The notes below the pieces were generated by a model. That model was not told the DNA's origin. It saw only the letters and a program-made list of their open reading frames with translations, and did no database searches. A DNA stretch of 64,000 nt from Photobacterium rosenbergii (GTDB taxonomy: Bacteria > Pseudomonadota > Gammaproteobacteria > Enterobacterales > Vibrionaceae), in the NCBI RefSeq assembly GCF_003026455.1, contig NZ_PYMB01000011.1, positions 62,001 to 126,000 on the forward strand, read 5' to 3'. This document shows, piece after piece, positions 45,075 to 53,314 of this stretch. How positions within the stretch are numbered: position 1 is the first letter of the stretch; each line of letters starts with the position of its first letter. A program made the position numbers and the translations under genes.

Positions 45075-45764
45075 TTATCTTGTGATTGGAGGATAAGTCG
45101 CAATGTGTGGACGGGCGGAGATCTGCTCAATATACGCCTGCATGTTCTCGCTCAAAGTGAGCTCGGCAATCATTGTGAAATTCCGAAGCTCGGCAAAGGC
45201 GGCGATATCATCGATTGTCAGGCTGCGACGTCCTGATATAAGCCCTTCCACATCTATCTCTTGTTCCATCAATTCAAGTTGTTGCTCCAATTGCGGCAGG
45301 TACAGCTCGGTCTTTTCAAGTGCCTGCTCGATACTTTGGCCAAGTACGCCTTTGCGCGATTCAACAAAACTATCGAGCGCCTGCGCCGTTGCCAACTCAG
45401 GTAGGTTAAGCTTTGGCATTCGTGGATAGAGCAACTGAGCCGTTACCGGCTTGAGTTGTTCTAGCCGCAACTCGAGAGCTTCTGATAGTTCATAGCTGTC
45501 GAACATCGGCTGGTTTAGTGGGCTTACGTGTAGTTGGTCTAACTTGCGGATGATATCCAAGCTTTCGACCATCAAAGAGATCTCGCCAGTTTCTGGGTGG
45601 GTTTCTTCCAGCACCGGCACGCTAAAGCGCTCCAGCTTTCCTTCGAGCGAGGTTGGCATCTCGCCCAGTACCATTGGGCTGATTTCACACTCTATGCCCT
45701 TCAAACCAATAACGGCTTTCACCCGCACGCAAAAGGGGCAGCTGTCGAATACATGTAATTTCAT
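45075..45764 (-). CDS. grxB: Glutaredoxin 2
   Basis: A 229-residue protein with an N-terminal thioredoxin-like domain, active site CPFC at 9-12, conserved VPVLE and the GST-like ESLDIIRKLD, followed by the all-helical GST-type C-terminal domain. This two-domain build is specific to glutaredoxin 2, which is a little over 210 residues in E. coli with a CPYC site. It reduces protein disulfides with glutathione. It is followed 15 bases later by a dispersed repeat and preceded by the metallo-hydrolase gene in the same direction, 45 bases away. Confidence 0.92.
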   Translation of the reverse strand: MKLHVFDSCPFCVRVKAVIGLKGIECEISPMVLGEMPTSLEGKLERFSVPVLEETHPETGEISLMVESLDIIRKLDQLHVSPLNQPMFDSYELSEALELRLEQLKPVTAQLLYPRMPKLNLPELATAQALDSFVESRKGVLGQSIEQALEKTELYLPQLEQQLELMEQEIDVEGLISGRRSLTIDDIAAFAELRNFTMIAELTLSENMQAYIEQISARPHIATYPPITR

Positions 45765-45809
45765 TGGGGTTCTCTCTAAAAGTAATTAAACGGTTTGGCG
45801 AAAGTGCCC

Positions 45810-46676
45810 TTAGTTACCGTGCCAAATTGAGTACGACATTCTTTCTACGTGCGCTGGAAGGTTCTCTTCGTAACCGCGCCAGTGACTAAACTCAGGTAGC
45901 TTGATGGTTTGTTTTAGCTCCTCGGTGGATTTACCTTCCTGCATGCCTTTCCATACCGCATCAAAAAGGGCTTTGTTGAAGCGGTAATCTTCCTTGAGGG
46001 CGTCGGGTGATGAAGCTGGCATATGGCCACTCAACACAGTGTCAAATTCAAGTTCATCCAGAACGCGCTCGAAGGTGTTGAGAATCGCCACATAGTTGTG
46101 AGCCGTCAGGCGGTAGGGCTCATTAACGTAACCGGGTAGGTGCCAATCAACTGCCATAAGCACCTGGTCGGTTGGCATGTGAATAATGCTCATGCAGTCG
46201 CCATCGTTCGGCCCGTAGTAATGCAAATCAACCTGCTTGTCGCCTAACGTGATTGAGTAGGTATCTTGATAGGTGGTATCCGGTTGGACGACCCTGTTTT
46301 CTAAATCTCGGCTTAAAAGCTCGGTACACTTTTCTTGTGTGATGAACTCCGCACCTTCCTCTTTGAAGATCTGGCCACCTCTGGAGTGGTCAAAATGGTC
46401 GTGGGAGTAAATCACTTTCTTAACCGGTTGTTCGGTCAATTGACTGATTGCTTTGCGCATCATTTTGGCGCGAGCTTCACCAGAAGGGTCTGTCACAATG
46501 ACACCATCATCTGTGACCACAACCAGGCTGTTGTAGAAGAACTGCGAGTATTGGTATACGCCTTCTTTAAGTTCGGTCATGACCGGTTTAGTGGGATCGA
46601 ATCCTTCGGCGGCATTGGCGTTGGCCGCCATACCGACTGCGAGAGACAAAAGAGTGAGAGTAGGGGTGATCTTCAT
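45810..46676 (-). CDS. Exported metallo-beta-lactamase-fold hydrolase
   Basis: A 288-residue protein with a signal peptide (MKITPTLTLLSLAVGMAANANA). The metal-binding HSHDHFDHSRGG region (HxHxDH motif), a later His in GPNDGDCM context, MAVDWHLPG and VLSGHMPA follow the MBL-fold order. It is not a classical class B beta-lactamase. The protein would work in the periplasm; substrate unknown. It is divergent from a LysR gene at 46781 that probably controls it, with a perfect 9-bp inverted repeat between. Confidence 0.85.
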   Translation of the reverse strand: MKITPTLTLLSLAVGMAANANAAEGFDPTKPVMTELKEGVYQYSQFFYNSLVVVTDDGVIVTDPSGEARAKMMRKAISQLTEQPVKKVIYSHDHFDHSRGGQIFKEEGAEFITQEKCTELLSRDLENRVVQPDTTYQDTYSITLGDKQVDLHYYGPNDGDCMSIIHMPTDQVLMAVDWHLPGYVNEPYRLTAHNYVAILNTFERVLDELEFDTVLSGHMPASSPDALKEDYRFNKALFDAVWKGMQEGKSTEELKQTIKLPEFSHWRGYEENLPAHVERMSYSIWHGN

Positions 46677-46727
46677 AACGATGTTCTGCTTTGTTGGATT
46701 TGGTAAAGCAGAAGATAATTAATACAA

Positions 46728-46760
46728 TGAAGTTACACAATTGAACGAAAAGTAACTTCA
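46728..46760. promoter_or_regulatory. Perfect inverted repeat, candidate LysR operator
   Basis: TGAAGTTAC at 46728 and GTAACTTCA at 46752 with 15 bases between; it ends 20 bases before the LysR start and lies 52 bases from the hydrolase start. Confidence 0.7.
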
Positions 46761-46780
46761 AACTATACAAAAAGTATCGA

Positions 46781-47680
46781 ATGGATAAGTACAAGAATAT
46801 GCAGCTGTTCTGCACCGTGGTGGAAAAAGGCAGCTTTGCAAAGGCAGCAAAAGCCATTGGTGTGACCCCTGCAATTGTCGGGCGAAGGATTGCGGATTTA
46901 GAAAATGACCTAGGTTTTGTATTGCTGAATCGAACTACCAGAAGCATGCAACTGACACCCGGTGGTAAAGATTACTATCAAGGTGCCAAACGGATAGTCG
47001 AAGATATCAACCGGCTTGAAGACTCATTGAGTAGCGATCACCAGCATAACCCTTCCGGCCTTATCCGCCTCTCTGCGCCGGATGGGCTAGGGCCGTTGTT
47101 GCTTGAATCAATACGTGTGTTTCGGCAAAGCTACCCGAATATTCGCTTCGATATCATGTTGAGCAATAGCCAGACCAACCTGATTGAAGAGGAAATCGAT
47201 CTCTCCTTCCGCTTATCTTTCGACTTGCAGGATTCCTCCTACATTGCGACCAAACTCGGAACAAGCAGCTTTGGCCTTTACGCCTCACCGCTTTATCTTG
47301 ATTCTAACGGCCGACCTGAGCATTTCAGCGAACTGGAGAATCATGACTGTATCCACATGGGAAGCAGCCGTTACGGCGATGCCTGGAATCTGCATGTGGA
47401 CGGCAAGAACATCACCTACCGCCAACCTTGGGCAATGGTAGTCTCTAGTACTACGGCATTGATTCAGGCTTTGGTAAGTGGAATGGGAATAGGGGTTGTA
47501 CCGACACTTTTCGCTCGTGAGTATGTCGAGCAAAAAAAACTATCGGCATTGCCCGGCCTTACCCAGTTCCCGGAGGTCGGTATCTATGGCATGTACCCAA
47601 CCCGCAAGCATATGCCTTACCGCATGACGCTATTCCTTGGCTTTCTAAAAGCGTGGTTTGAAGAGAATGTCGGCGAGTAG
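46781..47680 (+). CDS. LysR-family transcriptional regulator
   Basis: A 299-residue LTTR with the winged helix MQLFCTVVEKGSFAKAAKAIGV and TPAIVGRRIADLE, then an effector domain (GLIRLSAPDGLGPLLLES). It belongs to the group of regulators typically divergent from a single enzyme gene. Here the neighbour is the MBL-fold hydrolase. It does not resemble the LysR at 34854 beyond family level. A dispersed repeat follows its 3' end. Confidence 0.9.
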   Translation: MDKYKNMQLFCTVVEKGSFAKAAKAIGVTPAIVGRRIADLENDLGFVLLNRTTRSMQLTPGGKDYYQGAKRIVEDINRLEDSLSSDHQHNPSGLIRLSAPDGLGPLLLESIRVFRQSYPNIRFDIMLSNSQTNLIEEEIDLSFRLSFDLQDSSYIATKLGTSSFGLYASPLYLDSNGRPEHFSELENHDCIHMGSSRYGDAWNLHVDGKNITYRQPWAMVVSSTTALIQALVSGMGIGVVPTLFAREYVEQKKLSALPGLTQFPEVGIYGMYPTRKHMPYRMTLFLGFLKAWFEENVGE

Positions 47681-47743
47681 TGAAATATGCCAGTTCAACC
47701 AAGTAAATTTCGTGTTTAAGTAATTGATATTAATGGGTTTGGT

Positions 47744-47770
47744 GTGGAGATTTCAGGGTGAAATCGCCTT
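47744..47770. repeat. Dispersed intergenic palindrome, copy 5
   Basis: GTGGAGATTTCA and TGAAATCGCCTT, preceded by TTTAAGTAATTGATATTAA and followed by GGGTTTTAGG. It stands between the convergent 3' ends of the LysR and HNH genes. Confidence 0.82.
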
Positions 47771-47859
47771 GGGTTTTAGGCATTATATGTGATATCGCAG
47801 CAGTTGATGAAGGATAGGGCTTTTTCCATGAATGAAGCTACCCTATCCGAGATGCCTGG

Positions 47860-48807
47860 TTATTTATTCAAGAATTTTTCGAAGACTTTTTCACGGTGGT
47901 AGTCTAAATATTCCTTTTTGGGCGGGGATTTCTTTGGTTTCCGCAATTTTTTCCCTTTAATCAATTCTGTAATTGCTTGCAATGATGGATCTTGATTAAC
48001 GGCATCAGATACAACGACTTTAAGGTCAGCATTCAATGTGATGTACCCTGAATCAAATAGCTTGTCGTGCATGACACACAGCGATATGCCATTGGATGGG
48101 TCAAGTCTTATATCTTTTCTTTTTGCCCAAGGGATTATATGTGAGCCGATCAAAAAAGATTTGGTCTGAATACCACAAAGAGCACAGGTATTCCCATAGT
48201 TATTCTTGACCTTATTGGAAAATACACTTTGTTTTGAGCGACGAGCAGCTGCGCTTTTTTCATCTTCAGCGTGGTAGTTTTCGTTCTGGATATCTTGAAG
48301 TGCTTCAGTAGCGGCTGTGTTGTCGTAATCCGAATCTATACCATCTTCTGCTATATCCATTAGGGCGATAAAATCCTCCCTATCTATCTTGTTCATACCG
48401 TACTGGTTAAAAAAATACATCCAAGTATCAGGTTTTCGATCTTTAAAATGCCAGTCGAAATCTTCAAGGTCTTCCGGGTGAATATCATTAACAAAAGGGA
48501 GAGGTTTTGTTATGGCACCGTTGACTCGCTTTTCGTCATCTACTTCGCCTTTAGTGTCAAAGGCGGAGGCAATTGTTTCGATTTTTCCTGCACCAAAAAA
48601 GTAGAACTTTCCCGTTTCAGATGCTTTACCTGGACGACGATAGATGAATAGATCACCGACATTAACCAGACCAAATTTATTTGTCCTCCAGGAGTATTTT
48701 ATGAAATCCGCATCATCATGCTTTACACCACTTCCTTTAGTATCAAGAATGAAAAAGTTGGTGTCAGGGTTGCTTAGCTCTTTTTCATATAAAGTCTTGT
48801 AATTCAT
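47860..48807 (-). CDS. HNH endonuclease, candidate modification-dependent restriction enzyme
   Basis: A 315-residue protein. The C-terminal part is an HNH domain: CALCGIQTKSFLIGSHIIPW with the zinc Cys pair and first His, then DIRLDPSNGISLCVMHDKLFDSGYI with Asn and second His. The N-terminal 130 residues (DTKGSGVKHDDADFIKYSWR, VNVGDLFIYRRPGK, KFYFFGAGKIE) have the look of a small EVE/SRA-like beta-barrel reader. This build is seen in stand-alone restriction enzymes that recognise modified DNA. No methyltransferase lies beside it, which fits a type IV role. The N-terminal reader call is inference. Confidence 0.75.
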   Translation of the reverse strand: MNYKTLYEKELSNPDTNFFILDTKGSGVKHDDADFIKYSWRTNKFGLVNVGDLFIYRRPGKASETGKFYFFGAGKIETIASAFDTKGEVDDEKRVNGAITKPLPFVNDIHPEDLEDFDWHFKDRKPDTWMYFFNQYGMNKIDREDFIALMDIAEDGIDSDYDNTAATEALQDIQNENYHAEDEKSAAARRSKQSVFSNKVKNNYGNTCALCGIQTKSFLIGSHIIPWAKRKDIRLDPSNGISLCVMHDKLFDSGYITLNADLKVVVSDAVNQDPSLQAITELIKGKKLRKPKKSPPKKEYLDYHREKVFEKFLNK

Positions 48808-48953
48808 TACGCTATCCAGAAGTATGTTGTCTTCTTAACACTACATTCATTTGAAATCATAGGTCAATTGACTTAGATGGGATTTTTGAACTTAACGATT
48901 AGACACATGATTAGAATGTTAGTAGATGTTCATACCTTAGAACGCTGTCCTGA

Positions 48954-49472
48954 TTAAATAAACCTAAAACGGTTCGTCTTCCATTCTAGGCCGTCGATGA
49001 CACCTTGCTGGTACAGGCCTCCCCAGTCATAAAAGAACGGGGCGAAACCTACACCTTCTGTTAAATGCGCAAGGCCAATACAAATAACGACGACGGCGGC
49101 AGCAATTGCATATTCGATGGGATCGCCGGTCCGGAAACGCCCACCAAATAGGTGGAAGCGCCGGTCACTATAAGGTGAGAGGGGAACTCCCGTAACTGTC
49201 ATTGCGTCGGTGAGGATATGGCTAACCCCTCCCCATGCAAAAGCGGCCCCTATGCCGTGGTAATCCCAGATAAAAGTGGTGGTAACGGCGGCGACCAACC
49301 AATGAGTAAAAATATGGGTTGGGCCGCGGTGTTTGATGTGATGGCGGGTAAGCTTGTAAAGGTATTCCAGCCAGTCGGGAGCTGTTGCCCCTGCAACACA
49401 GATTGCAACATGGGTGGGCGAGATGGCGGCACAGATAGCACCGGCAATCAGGGTATGGTTTAGCCACTTCAT
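48954..49472 (-). CDS. YdjM-type membrane-bound metal-dependent hydrolase
   Basis: From the ATG at 49472, one base after the TGA of the preceding gene, the protein has 172 residues. THxxxAGA-type start (NHTLIAGAICAAISPTH), APDWLEYLYK, HRGPTHIFTHW and GGVSHILTDAMTVTGVPL are the marks of the YdjM family of predicted membrane-bound metal-dependent hydrolases, whose His and Asp residues would bind metal. Three to four hydrophobic segments are seen. It is the last of three overlapping genes and thus likely works with the two above. Confidence 0.78.
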   Translation of the reverse strand: MKWLNHTLIAGAICAAISPTHVAICVAGATAPDWLEYLYKLTRHHIKHRGPTHIFTHWLVAAVTTTFIWDYHGIGAAFAWGGVSHILTDAMTVTGVPLSPYSDRRFHLFGGRFRTGDPIEYAIAAAVVVICIGLAHLTEGVGFAPFFYDWGGLYQQGVIDGLEWKTNRFRFI

Positions 49473-49473
49473 G

Positions 49474-50250
49474 TCATTGTGCCTCTGAGGTGTTTGGCGG
49501 TGGAAGGTGGGCAATGTTCTTTAGGTATTGGTTGATATCCGGGGCGCGAAGATCATCACACATTGAGATAAGAGTTAGGCGCTGTTCAACCACTTTTGCC
49601 TCAAACTTGAGGATATCGCGTTGGGCACTGGCCACTTTTTCGAGAAAGCCAACTTGCTCCTTAACGTTAGCAACCCCTTGTCTCACCCTCGCTTGTGAAC
49701 GGGCCTCCATTGCCAGGTATAACCCTAGCTCCCTATACGCATGATTGCGGTTAGCTAATGCTTCAGCAAAGGCTGATACAGCCGTCGCGGTGGCGGTTCG
49801 CCTTTGGTACTCCCATTGGCGTTCACGAGCCTGTTCGGTTGTGGAGTAGAGAGGCATCTTGCCAACAATGCCGACATAGTGCTCGGTGATATCCGGCCAA
49901 TTGGATGCATCATACTGGTTGATGCTTGATTTCACCCCGGCAACCAAGCTGAGGTCGATTTTGAATTTACTTTTTTCTGGATAGCAATGGGTGATGATGT
50001 CGAAGATGGTATCTGGGTCTATCTTGGGGGCTGCTTTTAACGCTGGAATGGGTGTATTGAAATGGGGTGAGTTCCCTTTGATAGTCGGCAGCTCGAAAGG
50101 GGTTACTTCCGGTGCAGGCTCGCTGGGTTGGCTCCATGGGCCGCTGATGGGCCAATGTGATTCGCTTGCTATGGCATAACGACTCGCTAGCAATAGGGTA
50201 GTGAAAACCCAAACAATGGTTAGTCGTTTTATATGGCTATTAGTCTGCAC
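49474..50250 (-). CDS. Periplasmic TolC-like coiled-coil protein
   Basis: A 258-residue protein with a signal peptide (about residues 10-29). The central part reads like half of a TolC-type outer-membrane efflux protein: LSLVAGVKSSINQY, YVGIVGKMPLYSTTEQARERQWEY, followed by a long alpha-helical hairpin (about 145-235). A full TolC has two such repeats and about 450 residues, so this would be a single-repeat relative or only a similar helical protein. Its start overlaps the ATPase gene by 11 bases and its stop nearly touches the YdjM-like gene, so all three are co-translated. Confidence 0.6.
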   Translation of the reverse strand: MQTNSHIKRLTIVWVFTTLLLASRYAIASESHWPISGPWSQPSEPAPEVTPFELPTIKGNSPHFNTPIPALKAAPKIDPDTIFDIITHCYPEKSKFKIDLSLVAGVKSSINQYDASNWPDITEHYVGIVGKMPLYSTTEQARERQWEYQRRTATATAVSAFAEALANRNHAYRELGLYLAMEARSQARVRQGVANVKEQVGFLEKVASAQRDILKFEAKVVEQRLTLISMCDDLRAPDINQYLKNIAHLPPPNTSEAQ

Positions 50251-50962
50251 GAGTCGAACGCCTACCTCTGCCTAACATTTGCAGGCCGCCTATGACAGCG
50301 CCAACTTCCCACGCGCCCGCTACCATACACATGGCGACCATGAACCAAATAAAAGCTTTGGTGGTGTCATAGCTAACATCACTTTGGAGGTTGATACGCT
50401 GGGGATCTCGACGCTCGATAATAGGACGGATTGACGGTGGAAGCCGTCCTTCTTCACTTGTTGTGATCAGCCATAATTTAGCGGAGAGCATACACTTTCT
50501 CGCTATCTGTGCTTTGCGGCCGGTTAACTTGTGTGCGTCATCGATAAACAACATTGCTTGGGTATCGAGTAGGTAGTCTGCCAATAGGTCGGCTTTGAGT
50601 TGTAGGTTGAGTTTTGCCCATGGCGTCGCATTGGCATCATCTTTGGTGAAATGGGCATGCCACTCGGCTATTCCCTTTACTTCGATCCAACTAGATAGTG
50701 GCATTAGTCCTTCGAGTAATATGGGTTGCGGTTTCCGTCCCCAGATAGCATGACGGTTGTCGCGAAGCCGAGTGAGCCAGCGGCTTTTACCTGAGTCATG
50801 GGCCCCACTGATTAATTGGCACTGTGTTCTACGCAAACTGGTTTCCCTGCGGTTACTGCTTGGCGCAAAGCGGCGAGGGGAGTCGACGATTAATGGCGTG
50901 ACGTATTTTGTCCCGTCCTTTCGGATGCGTTTGTGGTCTGTTCGTAGTTTTAGGAAGCGCAT
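50240..50962 (-). CDS. P-loop ATPase with C-terminal membrane helix
   Basis: A 240-residue protein with Walker A GAHDSGKS (53-60), Walker B MLFIDDAHKL (137-146) and a sensor-like LWLITTSEEGR. The N-terminus is very basic. One or two hydrophobic segments near the C-terminus (about 203-231) would place it in the inner membrane. The AAA+-like order recalls TniB/TnsC-type ATPases and the Zot family, but neither fits fully. It is the first gene of the three-gene overlapping module and stands back to back with a serine recombinase 1.1 kb away. Confidence 0.6.
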   Translation of the reverse strand: MRFLKLRTDHKRIRKDGTKYVTPLIVDSPRRFAPSSNRRETSLRRTQCQLISGAHDSGKSRWLTRLRDNRHAIWGRKPQPILLEGLMPLSSWIEVKGIAEWHAHFTKDDANATPWAKLNLQLKADLLADYLLDTQAMLFIDDAHKLTGRKAQIARKCMLSAKLWLITTSEEGRLPPSIRPIIERRDPQRINLQSDVSYDTTKAFIWFMVAMCMVAGAWEVGAVIGGLQMLGRGRRSTRAD

Positions 50963-52044
50963 GTTTGCGTGTCATCCCCTTTGCCTTTTCCACCCAGAAT
51001 ACTTGGCCTTCCAGTCCATGTATTAAGCTTGTCGCTACCTTTCGACCTATTTCAATGGAGACTGTAATTGTGCTGTTGCTCGCTACTTAAGACAGTAGAG
51101 GCTTGTTCGAGGCATTGCTGTTAATTCCGTACGAAGAAGCAGTATTCCAGTGATATGTAAGGGGTAAACAATATTGGCATAGCAAAGCAGTCTGGCTAAA
51201 TAACAGATGTACGGGAATATCGACCGTTTTTGGCGTACAGGTATCTTTGACGGGGGCTGGGTGATGCCACACAAGAGCGTTAACATCAACCTGCTTTTCC
51301 ATCAAAAAAATGTCTGTTGGTTTTTCTTCCGGATCCATTATCAGGTGCGATTGTTTCGCGACAGATTAGTTAGGGCTGGGCATAGTCGCACGGTTCGCCA
51401 GTACCGCTGCAGGTCGAGGCGTTACTCTCTTCCGTTTCCCTGTTGGTTTGCGTCAGTTTGAATTTTTGATAAATGTCGCACTGAACAGACCTAACAACAG
51501 GGCAGTTATGGTTATCACCCGTTTCGCCTTACCTGCTTATCGCCCGTATCACTAAACCCGGATACAGGCACGTCCCCGTTAAGACGGGAATCCGGTTGTC
51601 ACCGAACCATTGTTTTGTGCCGTATTGCTTACCGACAAGCCGCCCATTTGTTTTAGGTCGCTGGCGTGGATTTTCCCGCTACGACTAGGAAGTTCGGTTT
51701 CCTAAATAATTGCGAGTGAGTTCAAAAAGGACGAGTTGATATGACCGCAATGAAGCGGCAAAATGAAAGGGTATTGTGTTTTCATTTCTTGCTACTGAGC
51801 TGCGCCAACAGCAAATAGCATCCTCAAATCATCCTTGATTCACTACGTTGTCTTCTCCTCTAAAGGGTTGGATTTGCCTGTAACATATCAGGCTGAACGC
51901 TGAATTCTTTTCTGTTTTTCTATCACTCGAGACAATTGGTTTTTATCTGAAATCTTCAAATTGTCAGTTACATATGGACGTCGATCCGTATTGGGTTTGC
52001 CTTGGGTGAAGATGGCTTGTCTAGCGAAGGTGTGGGGAGGGGAA
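50963..52044. other. 1.1-kb region without a supported gene, containing nested hairpins
   Basis: Between the divergent ATPase and serine recombinase genes. Frames here (for example 51087-51338 minus) lack ribosome binding sites and family features. Notable structure: an outer stem CCGGAT (51558-51563) with ATCCGG (51590-51595) encloses an inner stem CCCGT (51575-51579) with ACGGG (51584-51588). CCCTGTTG near 51440 and CAACAGGG near 51494 form a further inverted repeat. Such structure could be a recombination site or an untranslated RNA. Confidence 0.4.
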
Positions 52045-52665
52045 ATGGCCAATTATGCTTATCTGCGGGTGTCGACCGACAGCCAGGATGTGAATAACCA
52101 AAAGCACGGTATCTTCGAATATGCCAATAGGGTAGGGGTGGCTAACCTCGCTTTTGTCGAGGATGCAGTAACCGGCTCTAAGAAGTGGCACCAAAGACGG
52201 CTTGGCCCTTTACTCCATAGCATGGGGGAGGGCGACACCATCATATTCTCCGAGGTCACCCGTATGGCCCGTTCGACGCTACAGGTATTGGAAATCCTCG
52301 AGCTGTGTATGGAGAAGCAACTCAAGGTACACATCGCCAAGCAGAACATGCAGCTCGATGGTTCGCTGCAATCAAAAATCATCGCCACCATGCTGGGCCT
52401 TGCAGGGGAAATAGAACGCGAGTTTATCCGCATGCGCACCAAAGAAGCGCTGGATGCACGCAAGGCAGCAGGCCATCAGCTTGGCCGACCCAAAGGGCCA
52501 GCCAAGAACCTTAAGCTTGATGCCAAGCGCGAGCAGATAGAGAAGTACCTCGGCATGGGTTTAGGCATCCGAGAAACCGCACGGCTTATCGATGCCGCAC
52601 CCAGTACCTTGAGTGATTATGCGAAACGCAAAGGGCTGAAGGTTTTGGTTAATGGCGCTAAATGA
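52045..52665 (+). CDS. Serine recombinase, resolvase/invertase type
   Basis: From ATG 52045, with GGGGAGGGG directly upstream, the protein has 206 residues; the frame is open earlier without a ribosome binding site. YAYLRVSTDSQDVNNQ contains the nucleophile Ser at 9; TVTRMAR-type EVTRMARS, AGEIEREFIRMRTKEALDAR and the Hin-like C-terminal helix-turn-helix (GIRETARLIDAAPSTLSDYAKRKG) follow. It could resolve, invert or excise neighbouring DNA. It is the only intact recombinase in the window. Confidence 0.9.
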   Translation: MANYAYLRVSTDSQDVNNQKHGIFEYANRVGVANLAFVEDAVTGSKKWHQRRLGPLLHSMGEGDTIIFSEVTRMARSTLQVLEILELCMEKQLKVHIAKQNMQLDGSLQSKIIATMLGLAGEIEREFIRMRTKEALDARKAAGHQLGRPKGPAKNLKLDAKREQIEKYLGMGLGIRETARLIDAAPSTLSDYAKRKGLKVLVNGAK

Positions 52666-52725
52666 AATTGCAGGTGTTAACCGCGCTGGTTTTATGTTTT
52701 AGTTATTGATATTTAATGAGTTTAT

Positions 52726-52752
52726 ATGGCGATTTCAGGGTGAAATCGCCAT
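52726..52752. repeat. Dispersed intergenic palindrome, copy 6
   Basis: Identical palindrome to copies 1 and 2, preceded by TTATTGATATTTAATGAG, 61 bases after the recombinase gene. Confidence 0.88.
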
Positions 52753-52890
52753 GGCTTATTAGTTGAATTTAGAGTAGCTAAGTTATTAGATGTGCTTAAT
52801 CTAAATAGCAAATTGATTTGGTATCTATATCAACGCAACTGTATGTACATTGATTTTAATGCTTGTACATTATGTGGAACCTGCAGAGCT

Positions 52891-53256
52891 TTAATCTCCC
52901 ATAAATGTAGCTTTACTATGAGCATCAGCATCAGCCTGCCCTTGACAACTTTCACAGTAGCCATATTGTTCTTGGTAGTATTCTACTAGGTTATCGTCAT
53001 CAAGAATGTTCGTGCATTCTTGTTGATACTCTTCACACTCATGAGTGTATCCCGAACATTGTACATTTTCGATTAAATGACGGATTGAGTTATCAAAATG
53101 GTATTTTTGGTTAGAAGACAAAGCATCGTAGCCATTACCAATAGCAAAAAGAGCAATACCCATGACAACACTTTCATCCGCTTTGTTCTCACGAGCTGAT
53201 TGTTCTAGAATTTCTGGGCTGTTTGTTACTATTTCATTTAATGCATTAAGATTCAT
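52891..53256 (-). CDS. Small acidic protein, unknown function
   Basis: A 121-residue protein, AT-rich at DNA level, with AGGATAA nine bases before its start. It is acidic and has a Cys-rich C-terminal part (VQCSGYTHECEEYQQEC, YCESC) that might bind metal, and no signal peptide. No family recognised. It is followed by two further AT-rich genes upstream on the same strand (53315 and 54280), forming an island that begins right after the recombinase and repeat copy 6. Confidence 0.6.
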   Translation of the reverse strand: MNLNALNEIVTNSPEILEQSARENKADESVVMGIALFAIGNGYDALSSNQKYHFDNSIRHLIENVQCSGYTHECEEYQQECTNILDDDNLVEYYQEQYGYCESCQGQADADAHSKATFMGD

Positions 53257-53314
53257 TATTGTTATCCTACAATTATTTATAAATGATAATTTTAAAGTTC
53301 GGGCTAAACTTTAA

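Noticed and set aside
50240..50962. TniB/TnsC transposition ATPase of a Tn7-like element
   Set aside because: A C-terminal membrane helix and the lack of tnsA/tnsB or tniA genes argue against it.
51087..51338. Minus-strand 83-codon frame as a gene
   Set aside because: No ribosome binding site, no family features, and it lies in the structured region before the recombinase.
51740..51817. 25-codon frame with AAAGGACGAG upstream and an LLLSC segment
   Set aside because: Too short and without further support; the lipoprotein-like end lies at the C-terminus, not the N-terminus.
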